37,151 nt of DNA, taken from positions 1 to 37,151 of the forward strand of contig JAAYYL010000173.1 of NCBI GenBank assembly GCA_012515395.1, in the 5' to 3' direction. Source of the DNA: Bacteroidales bacterium. Lineage in GTDB: Bacteria > Bacteroidota > Bacteroidia > Bacteroidales > UBA932. Below are positions 1 through 8,487 of this stretch, piece by piece (positions within the stretch are counted from its first letter, which is position 1; each line of letters begins with the position of its first letter). The position numbers and the translations under genes were made by a program. The notes beneath the pieces were generated by a model. It was not told the origin of the DNA and searched no databases. It worked only from the letters and a program-made list of their open reading frames with translations.

Positions 1-65
1 ATATACTCCAGGGCAATCATAATCCCGCCGAACAAGAGCCAGAGGATGTTTCCCAAAACGTTCAT
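1..65 (-). CDS. YccF-domain inner membrane protein, N-terminal fragment cut by window edge
   Basis: Reverse complement of 1..65 translates as MNVLGNILWLLFGGIMIALEY, typical of the YccF/DUF307 N-terminus; preceded on the minus strand by TATATTTG (77..70). Confidence 0.65.
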   Translation of the reverse strand, partial: MNVLGNILWLLFGGIMIALEY

Positions 66-104
66 ACTGCAAATATACGCAAGATATCCTTATATTTGTA
101 TGCT

Positions 105-2213
105 ATGGTTTCCGTCCGGGATACAAACATACAATTTCTGACCGGGGTAGGTCCCAAACGTGCCAGAGAACTGGAAAAAGAGTTGAATATTAAGACGTTC
201 GGCGATCTTGTTCAACATTTTCCTTTCCGCTACATTGACAGGACCCGTTTTTATGCCATAAACGAGATTGATCCCGAACTGGCCTACATTCAGATCAGGG
301 GAGTGGTCAGGGACATGAAGATCATAGGGGCCGGTTCCCGCAAACAAAGGCTGGTAGTGTTGTTTGCCGATCCTACCGGAACTCTGGAACTTGTTTTTTT
401 TAAGGGTATCAAGTGGATCAGGGATAAAATAAAAACGGATACCGAATATATTGTTTTTGGAAAACCCACCGTTTTCAACGGAAAGATCAACCTGGTACAT
501 CCGGATATGGACATTCCTGATAGCCAGAGCTTGCCGGGAAGCGCCGGACTTCAGGCCGTGTATTCATCCACGGAATCGCTACGAGATAAAGGCTTTACGC
601 AAAAATTGTTCTCCAGACTTGTGGCCCGTGCGCTTACTGCCATGGAAGGACAGACCCCGGAAACACTTCCTGATTACCTACTCCGGCACTTAAAGCTGAT
701 GCCATTGGCCATGGCATTGGAAGAGATCCATTTTCCCAAAAATCTTAACAATCTGCAGGCCGCACAGACCCGGTTGAAATTTGAAGAGCTTTTTTACATC
801 CAGCTGGGATTGCTCAGACAAAAATCTGTCAGGATGCGGGCCGCCGACGGATTGCCCTTTCTAACTGTTGGTCAGGCTTTCAACGATTGTTACAACAAAC
901 TCCCGTTTTCTTTGACAGGGGCGCAGAAACGCGTTTTGCGGGAGATCCGCTCCGATCTGAAAAGCGGACGCCAGATGAATCGCCTGCTACAGGGAGACGT
1001 AGGCAGCGGAAAAACGCTGGTTGCCCTGTTAAGTGCACTGATCGCAGTGGACAACGGTTACCAGGCATGCCTGATGGCCCCGACAGAAATACTTGCCAAC
1101 CAGCATTTCAACACAATATCAAAATTTTTGAAAGATCAGGACATCCCCATAGGATTGCTTACCGGATCCACAAAACCGGCTGAACGCAAGAAGCTGCACG
1201 CAAGCTTGCTGGAAGGCTCTTTGAAATTGCTGATCGGCACCCACGCTTTGATAGAAGACACCGTCACTTTTAACAATCTCGGCTTTGTGGTTATTGACGA
1301 ACAACATCGGTTCGGAGTGGAACAACGCGCACGTCTCTGGAAAAAAACCACCGGTTCCCCGCCTCACATTATGGTCATGACGGCTACTCCCATTCCCAGA
1401 ACCCTGGCCATGACATTATACGGAGATCTGGACGTTTCGGTAATTGATGAACTACCTCCGGGCAGACAACCCGTACAAACGATTCATTATCCCGCTTCAC
1501 GTCGCGGCACGGTATATTCTTTTATGAGAAAACAGATCCGCCAGGGACGTCAGGTTTACATTGTGTATCCGCTGATACGGGAATCCGAGAAGATGGATTA
1601 CGAGAATCTGGAAACGGGATACCGGGACATTACCGCTGCTTTTCCCGCTCCCCTTTATTCAGTAGCTGTGGTCCACGGTCAACAAAAGACCGAAAACAAA
1701 GCCTTTGACATGAATATGTTTGTCCAAGGGAATGCCCAGATCCTTGTGGCTACTTCGGTCATTGAGGTAGGTGTAGACGTTCCCAACGCAACGGTAATGG
1801 TCATTGAAAGTGCGGAACGTTTTGGTCTTTCCCAGCTTCACCAACTGCGGGGCCGGGTTGGACGCGGAGCCGAAACTTCATATTGCATCCTGATGACCGG
1901 CAATGCGTTAAGCAAAGAAGCAAAAGAACGTTTGAAACTTATGTGCGAAACCAACAACGGATTTGAAATTGCCGAGGCGGACATGCGTCTGAGGGGACCC
2001 GGTGATCTGGAGGGAACTGCCCAGAGCGGACTGGCGTTCGACCTGCATATAGCCAACCTGGCAAAAGACGGTCAGATACTGGAATGGGCACGGATGGAAG
2101 CCGGCAATATTCTGAATGAAGACCCTTTGCTGGAATCGCAAAAGAACAAATTGTTAAAGGAACAACTCGAGATACTGGCCCGGCATTCCGTGGACTTCAG
2201 CAAGATCTCATGA
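105..2213 (+). CDS. recG: ATP-dependent DNA helicase RecG
   Basis: Wedge/OB region (GVGPKRARELEKELNIKTFGDLVQHFPFRYIDR), Walker A QGDVGSGKT, DEQHRFGVEQR, TATPIPRTLAMT, QLRGRVGRG. The ORF track starts at a TTG (96) inside a promoter box; ATG 105 preferred. Confidence 0.97.
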   Translation: MVSVRDTNIQFLTGVGPKRARELEKELNIKTFGDLVQHFPFRYIDRTRFYAINEIDPELAYIQIRGVVRDMKIIGAGSRKQRLVVLFADPTGTLELVFFKGIKWIRDKIKTDTEYIVFGKPTVFNGKINLVHPDMDIPDSQSLPGSAGLQAVYSSTESLRDKGFTQKLFSRLVARALTAMEGQTPETLPDYLLRHLKLMPLAMALEEIHFPKNLNNLQAAQTRLKFEELFYIQLGLLRQKSVRMRAADGLPFLTVGQAFNDCYNKLPFSLTGAQKRVLREIRSDLKSGRQMNRLLQGDVGSGKTLVALLSALIAVDNGYQACLMAPTEILANQHFNTISKFLKDQDIPIGLLTGSTKPAERKKLHASLLEGSLKLLIGTHALIEDTVTFNNLGFVVIDEQHRFGVEQRARLWKKTTGSPPHIMVMTATPIPRTLAMTLYGDLDVSVIDELPPGRQPVQTIHYPASRRGTVYSFMRKQIRQGRQVYIVYPLIRESEKMDYENLETGYRDITAAFPAPLYSVAVVHGQQKTENKAFDMNMFVQGNAQILVATSVIEVGVDVPNATVMVIESAERFGLSQLHQLRGRVGRGAETSYCILMTGNALSKEAKERLKLMCETNNGFEIAEADMRLRGPGDLEGTAQSGLAFDLHIANLAKDGQILEWARMEAGNILNEDPLLESQKNKLLKEQLEILARHSVDFSKIS

Positions 2214-2227
2214 ATGGTTTGTGTTGC

Positions 2228-2632
2228 TTAAAACGGATTAACCGGCGTTCTTGAAGGAAGGATCATTGTGTCGGTCACTTTGAATTGCTGATGGAATTCC
2301 GTTTTTTCCCTGGGAATTTCAAAATCAAATTGTCTTAACGTATCCCTGTACTTGAGGTTGGGATCTGAATAATCCACAACAAAAACACGCTGCGGAGAAC
2401 TTTGAGTGAGGGTAACAAAATATTTGCCTTCAGCATCCGTGTAGGCCGTATCGGCATCCAGGGAAGATGCGTACGTTTTGAGCATTACCACCGTAATGCC
2501 CTCAATAGGCTGATTAACAATATTTTTTATAACACCTTCCACTGTGTATGTATAGGTGTATTCTTCCCGTTTAATACAAGACGACAAGATCAATAACAAA
2601 AAAAACGGCAGAAATAATTGTTTACAGCACAT
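2228..2632 (-). CDS. small putative lipoprotein with transthyretin/carboxypeptidase-regulatory-like fold
   Basis: From ATG 2632: MCCKQLFLPFFLLLILSSC lipobox; body VEGVIKNIVNQPIEGITVVM...TAYTDAEGKYFVTL resembles CarboxypepD_reg-like domains. Overlaps the yicC 3' end by 11 nt. Confidence 0.6.
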   Translation of the reverse strand: MCCKQLFLPFFLLLILSSCIKREEYTYTYTVEGVIKNIVNQPIEGITVVMLKTYASSLDADTAYTDAEGKYFVTLTQSSPQRVFVVDYSDPNLKYRDTLRQFDFEIPREKTEFHQQFKVTDTMILPSRTPVNPF

Positions 2633-3500
2633 TAAGTACCTGTTCCTTAATCTTTTCCAGTTCATCTTTCATCATTACTACGTATTGTTGCATACCTGCG
2701 TGAGCCGCTTTGGAACCCAAAGTATTGATTTCCCTGCCCATTTCCTGGGAAATAAAAGCCAGTTTGCGGCCGGCAAAGGATTCTTCTTCCAGTGTTTGTC
2801 TGAAATAATCGCAATGTTGCCGCAAACGGACACGCTCTTCACTGATATCGGCTTTTTCCAGGTAATAGATCAATTCCTGTTCCAAACGGTTCTTGTCAAT
2901 GGATATTTCATCACTGAGTCCGGCAAGCTTGTCTTCCAGTCTTTTTCTAACGGCAACGATCCTTTCAGGATCCAAAGTCTCCGCTTTCTTCAAATATGTT
3001 TCAATATTGTCTATATGTGACAAGAGGTCTTCTCCAAGGCGCTCCCCTTCTTTTTTTCTGAATTCGTCCAGGCTTTCCGCCGCCTCATAAATACACTCTT
3101 TCAATGATTCCCAAACCATAGGATCCAGCTCTTTTTTCTGGACTTCCCGGACTTCCGGCATCCTCAGGAGCGCGGCAGCCAGGTCCGTAGAACTTACTTC
3201 CTGGTCCATCTCTCTGAAAATTGTCTGTAATTCCTTGAAATATTGCCTGATAAGAGATACATTGAACGTGCTTTCCAGGATTTCTTCCTCCTGGTCAACG
3301 GAAATAAACAAGTCAATATTTCCCCGTTGCAATCTTTTGATCAGACTTTGCCGTAGATCGTATTCGTATTCCTTGGGTATTTGGGAAGTTTTAAAACCGA
3401 TATCCGCCGTTTTTCCGTTAACCGAACGAATTTCGACGGTATATTTTTTCCCGGAAAAAGAGGTTTCGGCTTTTCCGTAACCGGTCATCGAGCGTATCAT
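2622..3500 (-). CDS. yicC: YicC family endoribonuclease/stress protein
   Basis: MIRSMTGYGKAE N-terminus and C-terminal REINTLGSKAAHAGMQQYVVMMKDELEKIKEQVLNVL, hallmark of the YicC family. Confidence 0.93.
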   Translation of the reverse strand: MIRSMTGYGKAETSFSGKKYTVEIRSVNGKTADIGFKTSQIPKEYEYDLRQSLIKRLQRGNIDLFISVDQEEEILESTFNVSLIRQYFKELQTIFREMDQEVSSTDLAAALLRMPEVREVQKKELDPMVWESLKECIYEAAESLDEFRKKEGERLGEDLLSHIDNIETYLKKAETLDPERIVAVRKRLEDKLAGLSDEISIDKNRLEQELIYYLEKADISEERVRLRQHCDYFRQTLEEESFAGRKLAFISQEMGREINTLGSKAAHAGMQQYVVMMKDELEKIKEQVLNVL

Positions 3501-3564
3501 TTGCTTAAATTTTCAACAAATATACATTAATATGATTACTTTTGTACGTAAACTTTTCAGACAT

Positions 3565-5274
3565 ATGAACGAAGAAGCCACCAAAACGACATCTGAACGT
3601 ACGTTGAATTTTTTGGAAGAGATCATTCGGGATGATCTTGCGCAAGGCAAATACGATTCCATAGTTACCCGGTTCCCTCCCGAACCTAACGGTTATCTGC
3701 ATATTGGACATGCCAAGAGTATATGTCTGAACTTTGGCCTGGCGCAGAGATTCGGGGGCAAAACCAACCTGCGGTTTGACGATACCAATCCCACAAAAGA
3801 AGAAACGGAATATGTTGATTCCATTAAGGAAGACATTCATTGGCTGGGATTCCGCTGGGCCGGAGAATTTTATGCATCCGATTATTTTGAGCAATTGTAC
3901 CTGTGGGCACACGAACTCATAGCTAAAGGGCTGGCATATGTGGATGACCAGACACAGGAAGAAATACGCATGGGACGCGGTACCGTAACCTCTCCCGGAA
4001 CAGAAAGCCCTTACCGCAACAGAAGCATTGAAGAAAATACCGACCTGTTTACCCGGATGAAAAACGGCGAGTTTCCCGACGGAAGCCGGGTTTTGCGTGC
4101 AAAAATTGACATGGCCCATCCCAATATGCTAATGCGTGACCCGCTGATGTACCGGATCATCCACACCGATCATCACAGAACAGGCAACACATGGTGCATA
4201 TACCCGATGTACGACTATGCACACGGTCAGTGTGATTCAATAGAAAAAATCACCCATTCCATATGTACGCTGGAGTTTGACGTACACAGACCGCTTTACG
4301 ACTGGTTTATTGATAAGCTCGGTATATTTCCCTCACATCAGTACGAATTTGCCCGCCTGAACATAACCCATACCGTTATGAGCAAAAGAAAACTGCTGGA
4401 ATTGGTGAAGGCAGGGCTGGTAAAGGGATGGGATGATCCGCGAATGCCAACCATATGCGGACTTAGAAGAAGAGGTTTTACGCCTTCCAGCATACGCCTT
4501 TTTGCAGAAAAAGTAGGCGTAGCAAAACGTGATAATGTAATAGATATTTCGCTCATGGAATGGTGTATACGGGAAGAGTCCAACAAGAACGCTCCCCGTT
4601 ATATGGCCGTTCTGGATCCCGTGAAACTGGTCATAACCAATTATCCTCCGGAACAGGTAGAATATATGAAAGCTCCATTAAATCCCGAGGATCCTGATGC
4701 AGGTAACCGGGATGTTCCGTTTACTCGGGAAATATTCATTGAACGTAACGATTTTATGGAGGATCCCCCAAAAAAATTCTTTCGCCTGAGACCGGGCGGG
4801 GAGGTTCGTTTAAAATACGGATACATCATCCGTTGTGAAAATATCATAAAAGACGAAAACGGCAAGATAACGGAATTGCAATGTACATATGATCCCGAAT
4901 CAAGACCCGGATCGGGAACCTGGAGAAGCGTCAAGGGGACCATTCACTGGCTGTCTGCCGCTCATGCCGTAAAGAGTGAGATCCGTTTGTTTGAACGACT
5001 TTTTACAGAACCTTACATGGGGAACATCCCGGAAAACAAAGATTACAAAGATTACCTGAACCCTGAATCCCTTCAGATTGTTCAAGGTCTGACAGACAGG
5101 GATGCTGCCGCTGTGGCAGGCAAAGCCATTCCCGGCAAGGACGATACCCGTACACGCATACAGTTTGAACGACTTGGTTATTTTGTGCCGGATTACGACA
5201 CAACAAAGGAAAAACCGGTTTTCAACCGTATTTGCACCCTGAAGGATTCATTTGCCAAAACAATGAAAGCTTAA
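3565..5274 (+). CDS. glnS: glutamine--tRNA ligase
   Basis: RFPPEPNGYLHIGHAKSICLNFG (HIGH), VMSKRKLLELV (KMSKS region), class I GlnRS core. ATG 3565 (MNEEATKTTSERTLNFLEE) preferred over 3532, which lies upstream of a TACTTTTG box. Confidence 0.95.
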   Translation: MNEEATKTTSERTLNFLEEIIRDDLAQGKYDSIVTRFPPEPNGYLHIGHAKSICLNFGLAQRFGGKTNLRFDDTNPTKEETEYVDSIKEDIHWLGFRWAGEFYASDYFEQLYLWAHELIAKGLAYVDDQTQEEIRMGRGTVTSPGTESPYRNRSIEENTDLFTRMKNGEFPDGSRVLRAKIDMAHPNMLMRDPLMYRIIHTDHHRTGNTWCIYPMYDYAHGQCDSIEKITHSICTLEFDVHRPLYDWFIDKLGIFPSHQYEFARLNITHTVMSKRKLLELVKAGLVKGWDDPRMPTICGLRRRGFTPSSIRLFAEKVGVAKRDNVIDISLMEWCIREESNKNAPRYMAVLDPVKLVITNYPPEQVEYMKAPLNPEDPDAGNRDVPFTREIFIERNDFMEDPPKKFFRLRPGGEVRLKYGYIIRCENIIKDENGKITELQCTYDPESRPGSGTWRSVKGTIHWLSAAHAVKSEIRLFERLFTEPYMGNIPENKDYKDYLNPESLQIVQGLTDRDAAAVAGKAIPGKDDTRTRIQFERLGYFVPDYDTTKEKPVFNRICTLKDSFAKTMKA

Positions 5275-6827
5275 ACCTCCATTTTCTGGTTTTTGTCATC
5301 CAGCCAACGCGCCTGTGTTACCGCAAGGTCAGGTGCAATTCTTACATTCAGTTTACATCCGTATTTCCTGGACCATTTTTTTGCCCGTGAAACAAGGCCT
5401 TTGGTTAAATAGGCTTCAATAAACGGATGTACTTCCAGTAAAACGGTTTTGAGCTTTTTCTCGTTGGCAAAAAATGCCAGCTGATTCTCGATGTTTTCCG
5501 TAAACAGCAAACTGGGTGCTATTTTCCCGGTTCCGTTACATGTAGGACATTTCTCGCTGGTGTTGATCTCCATGGCCGGACGTACCCGCTGACGGGTTAT
5601 CTGCATCAAGCCGAATTTTGTCAATGGCAGAATGTTGTGTTTGGCCCTGTCTGTGGCCATCAGTTCCTGCATCTTCTTATAAAGTTTCTGCCGGTGTTCT
5701 GATGAATCCATATCAATAAAGTCAACCACAATGATACCACCCAGATCACGTAATCTTAACTGCCTGGCTAGTTCTTCGGCAACGACCATATTGACTTCAA
5801 ATGCATTTTCTTCCTGTCCGTTTCCCATCTTGGAACGGATCCCGCTGTTAACGTCCACAACATGTAGCGCTTCCGTGTGTTCTATGATAATATAAACACC
5901 CTGTCTTAAAGGAACAACCCGGCCGAACGAACTTCGTATCTGGCGGTTGATGTCAAAGGCATCAAAAATCGGGTCTTTCCCTTTGTACAGCTTTACGATT
6001 TTCTCCTTTTCCGGAGCAATGGTGGCTATATAACGGCAGACTTCTTCAAAAACTACTGTGTCGTTAACGTGAATGCTGTTAAACGTATCGTTCAGCAAAT
6101 CACGTATGACAGTTGTGATACGGCTGTTTTCGGTTAACAATCTGGAAGGTGTCTTTCCTTTACGCATTAAAACCCATGATTCTTCCCATTTGTGAATCAG
6201 GGAATTCAGCTCAGTATCCAGAACGGCTGCTTTTTTTCCTTCGGCAGCGGTTCTGACAATCAGGCCGTAATTAGGCGGCAGGATACTCTGGACGAGACGG
6301 TCCAGTCTGCCCCGCTCTTCCTTAAGCGTAATTTTTGAAGACAGGTTTACCTTTTCTGAAAAAGGCAACAAAACAAGGTTTCTTCCGGCAATGGAAATGT
6401 CGGAAGTAAGACGGGATCCTTTTGTGGAAATGGGTTCTTTGACAATTTGCACCAAAACCGGTTGCCCAACTTTTAAAACATCGGAAATTTTGCCTTCCTT
6501 GGGTAAAACAGAGCCCAGCTTCAGACTTGAATAAATTTCCTGGGGCGTATTTTTTTTGGCGATCACCTGTTGGATAAAATAATTGACTGCCGAAAAGGCG
6601 TACCCCAAATCCAGGTAATGAATAAAAGCATCTTTATCGTCACCGATATCTACAAAAGCTGCATTCAGTGCGGGCATGATCTTTTTGACCCTGCCCAGAC
6701 ACAGATCACCCACCGAGAAATGATTGTCACTGGTCTCTTCCTTATGCAGTTCCGTCAACCTGTTGTTTTCCAACAACGCTATGGTAACGTCGGAAGGAGT
6801 AACATCAATAATTAAATCTTTCTCCAT
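5271..6827 (-). CDS. rng: ribonuclease E/G family protein
   Basis: S1-like N-terminal GRVKKIMPALNAAFVDIGDDKDAFIH, GGIIVVDFIDMD, RQRVRPAMEINTSEKCPTCNGTGK Zn-link motif. Confidence 0.95.
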   Translation of the reverse strand: MEKDLIIDVTPSDVTIALLENNRLTELHKEETSDNHFSVGDLCLGRVKKIMPALNAAFVDIGDDKDAFIHYLDLGYAFSAVNYFIQQVIAKKNTPQEIYSSLKLGSVLPKEGKISDVLKVGQPVLVQIVKEPISTKGSRLTSDISIAGRNLVLLPFSEKVNLSSKITLKEERGRLDRLVQSILPPNYGLIVRTAAEGKKAAVLDTELNSLIHKWEESWVLMRKGKTPSRLLTENSRITTVIRDLLNDTFNSIHVNDTVVFEEVCRYIATIAPEKEKIVKLYKGKDPIFDAFDINRQIRSSFGRVVPLRQGVYIIIEHTEALHVVDVNSGIRSKMGNGQEENAFEVNMVVAEELARQLRLRDLGGIIVVDFIDMDSSEHRQKLYKKMQELMATDRAKHNILPLTKFGLMQITRQRVRPAMEINTSEKCPTCNGTGKIAPSLLFTENIENQLAFFANEKKLKTVLLEVHPFIEAYLTKGLVSRAKKWSRKYGCKLNVRIAPDLAVTQARWLDDKNQKMEV

Positions 6828-6844
6828 TCTGTGGTAAAAGTAAG

Positions 6845-6884
6845 AAACCTAAAGAGTCTTTTCGAAAAAAGTTGCTTTAGGTTT
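6845..6884 (-). terminator. hairpin, probable terminator of the HU/COX24-like operon located in the rng upstream region
   Basis: Perfect 10-bp arms AAACCTAAAG (6845-6854) and CTTTAGGTTT (6875-6884), inner CTTTTC/GAAAA pairing, followed on the minus strand by CTTACTTTTA. Confidence 0.55.
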
Positions 6885-6909
6885 CCTGGTTCATGAGACA
6901 TATGATGGC

Positions 6910-6999
6910 TTATTTCTTTTTATGACGGTTCTTGCGCAAACGTTTTTTACGTTTGTGCGTCGCCATTTTATGTCTTTTTCTTTTCTTTCCGCTTGGCAT
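6910..6999 (-). CDS. 29-aa highly basic AURKAIP1/COX24 (mS38-like) domain protein
   Basis: Translated by hand: MPSGKKRKRHKMATHKRKKRLRKNRHKKK*. Starts 8 bp after the HU stop codon. Absent from the supplied ORF track because of its length. Confidence 0.8.
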   Translation of the reverse strand: MPSGKKRKRHKMATHKRKKRLRKNRHKKK

Positions 7000-7007
7000 A
7001 ATTAAAT

Positions 7008-7292
7008 TTATTTAACGCTGTTTTTCACTTTATTCATGAAAACTTTTGCCGGCTTGAAAGCGGGTATGTAGTGTTCAGGAATTACGATGGTTGTGTTTTT
7101 AGAAATATTGCGAGCCGTTTTGCGGGCGCGTTTTTTCAAAATAAAGCTACCAAAACCGCGAAGGTATACGTTGTTATTCTGAACCAAAGAGTTTTTTACG
7201 TTATCCATAAAGCATTCCACAACTTTCTGAACGGCAACTTTCTCCAGGCCTGTTGTTTTGGCAATTTCGTTTACGATATCAGCTTTAGTCAT
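7008..7292 (-). CDS. HU/IHF family DNA-binding protein
   Basis: MTKADIVNEIAKTTGLEKVAVQKVVECFMDNVKNSL...VYLRGFGSFILKKRARKTARNI, canonical HU/IHF. Confidence 0.95.
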   Translation of the reverse strand: MTKADIVNEIAKTTGLEKVAVQKVVECFMDNVKNSLVQNNNVYLRGFGSFILKKRARKTARNISKNTTIVIPEHYIPAFKPAKVFMNKVKNSVK

Positions 7293-7343
7293 AATACGAT
7301 AAATTTAAGAGTTATTGTTAATGATTGCATTCCAAATGGACTG

Positions 7344-7351
7344 CAAAAGTA
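7344..7351 (-). promoter_or_regulatory. Bacteroidota -7 box TACTTTTG for HU
   Basis: CAAAAGTA on + strand; CTTG about 18 nt upstream (CAAG 7370-7373) as a weak -33 element. Confidence 0.55.
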
Positions 7352-7413
7352 ACATTTAATTCTTAATATCAAGACGTTTAGAGTAAAAAATCCAAAAAAA
7401 ACGTCCGTTTAGC

Positions 7414-7421
7414 TATCTTTG
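7414..7421 (+). promoter_or_regulatory. -7 box TATCTTTG immediately before mutY ATG
   Basis: TATCTTTG ends 4 nt before ATG 7426. Confidence 0.55.
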
Positions 7422-7425
7422 CCCC

Positions 7426-8487
7426 ATGGATTTCACTACCCTCCTGCTGGCGTGGTTCAGAGATAACCAACGGGAATTACCCTGGAAAGAATACAAAGAT
7501 GCATACTCTGTGTGGGTTTCTGAAATCATTCTGCAACAAACCAGGGTACAGCAGGGAAAAATGTATTTTAACCGCTTCCTGGAAACTTTTCCGACTATAG
7601 AGCGTCTAGCGGAAGCCCCTGAGGACCAGGTTTTAAAAACATGGCAGGGACTGGGTTATTATTCCCGGGCACGAAATATGCATAAGACTGCAAAAAAGAT
7701 TATGAGGGAATACGGCGGATCATTTCCCAAAGATACAGGACTGCTTCAAAAACTGGACGGCATAGGTCCTTACACTGCTGCAGCTATCGGTTCTTTTGCA
7801 TTCAGACTGCCGGTGGCAGCATTGGATGGCAACGGATACCGCATATTGGCCAGGTATTTCGGGATTGATACTCCTGTTGATTCTGCGGAAGCTAAAAGAT
7901 CATTCACCACCCTGGCCCAATCTTTACTGCCTGCCGGGGACAGTGCTTCATTCAACCAGGCCCTGATGGATTTCGGGTCCCTTATCTGTACACCCAGACC
8001 TGTATGCGGAATATGCCCAATGATCCAAACCTGCAGTGCTTACAGGGACGGCCAGACCGGAAGGCTCCCTGTAAAAAAAGAAAAGGCAACAGCTAAAACC
8101 AGGTATTTCCATTACCTGGACATAGAATACGGGAATGCAACGTTCATAAGGCAAAGAACCGGGAACGATATATGGAAGGGCTTGTATGAATTTCCCCTGA
8201 TAGAAACATCCTCCCCTGCCGGTTACCCAAATCTGATTAAAACGGAGGATTTTAAGAAAATGCTGGACGTATCATCCTGTACACTTATTAATATATACAG
8301 AGCCAAACCCCATAAATTGTCTCATCAGACCATATACCCTGTTTTTTACAGAATACGTTTGCAAAGCGGTGGAAATTACCTGCAAACAGAATACCTGGAA
8401 ATTGACCGAGACGACTTTTCCCGGTACGCTGTTTCCAGGTTAATTGAAAAGTATATGGATTTTTTTCATAATTTTGCCGGCTTATGA
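7426..8487 (+). CDS. mutY: A/G-specific adenine glycosylase
   Basis: HhH LDGIGPYTAAAIGSFAF, Fe-S cluster region CTPRPVCGICPMIQTC, C-terminal NUDIX-like domain. Confidence 0.95.
   Translation: MDFTTLLLAWFRDNQRELPWKEYKDAYSVWVSEIILQQTRVQQGKMYFNRFLETFPTIERLAEAPEDQVLKTWQGLGYYSRARNMHKTAKKIMREYGGSFPKDTGLLQKLDGIGPYTAAAIGSFAFRLPVAALDGNGYRILARYFGIDTPVDSAEAKRSFTTLAQSLLPAGDSASFNQALMDFGSLICTPRPVCGICPMIQTCSAYRDGQTGRLPVKKEKATAKTRYFHYLDIEYGNATFIRQRTGNDIWKGLYEFPLIETSSPAGYPNLIKTEDFKKMLDVSSCTLINIYRAKPHKLSHQTIYPVFYRIRLQSGGNYLQTEYLEIDRDDFSRYAVSRLIEKYMDFFHNFAGL

Noticed and set aside
451-1367. Several 60-100 aa ORFs inside recG in other frames and on the minus strand
   Set aside because: Shadow ORFs within a clearly coding gene; no recognisable domains or start signals. 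The same applies to the many antisense ORFs in other long genes.
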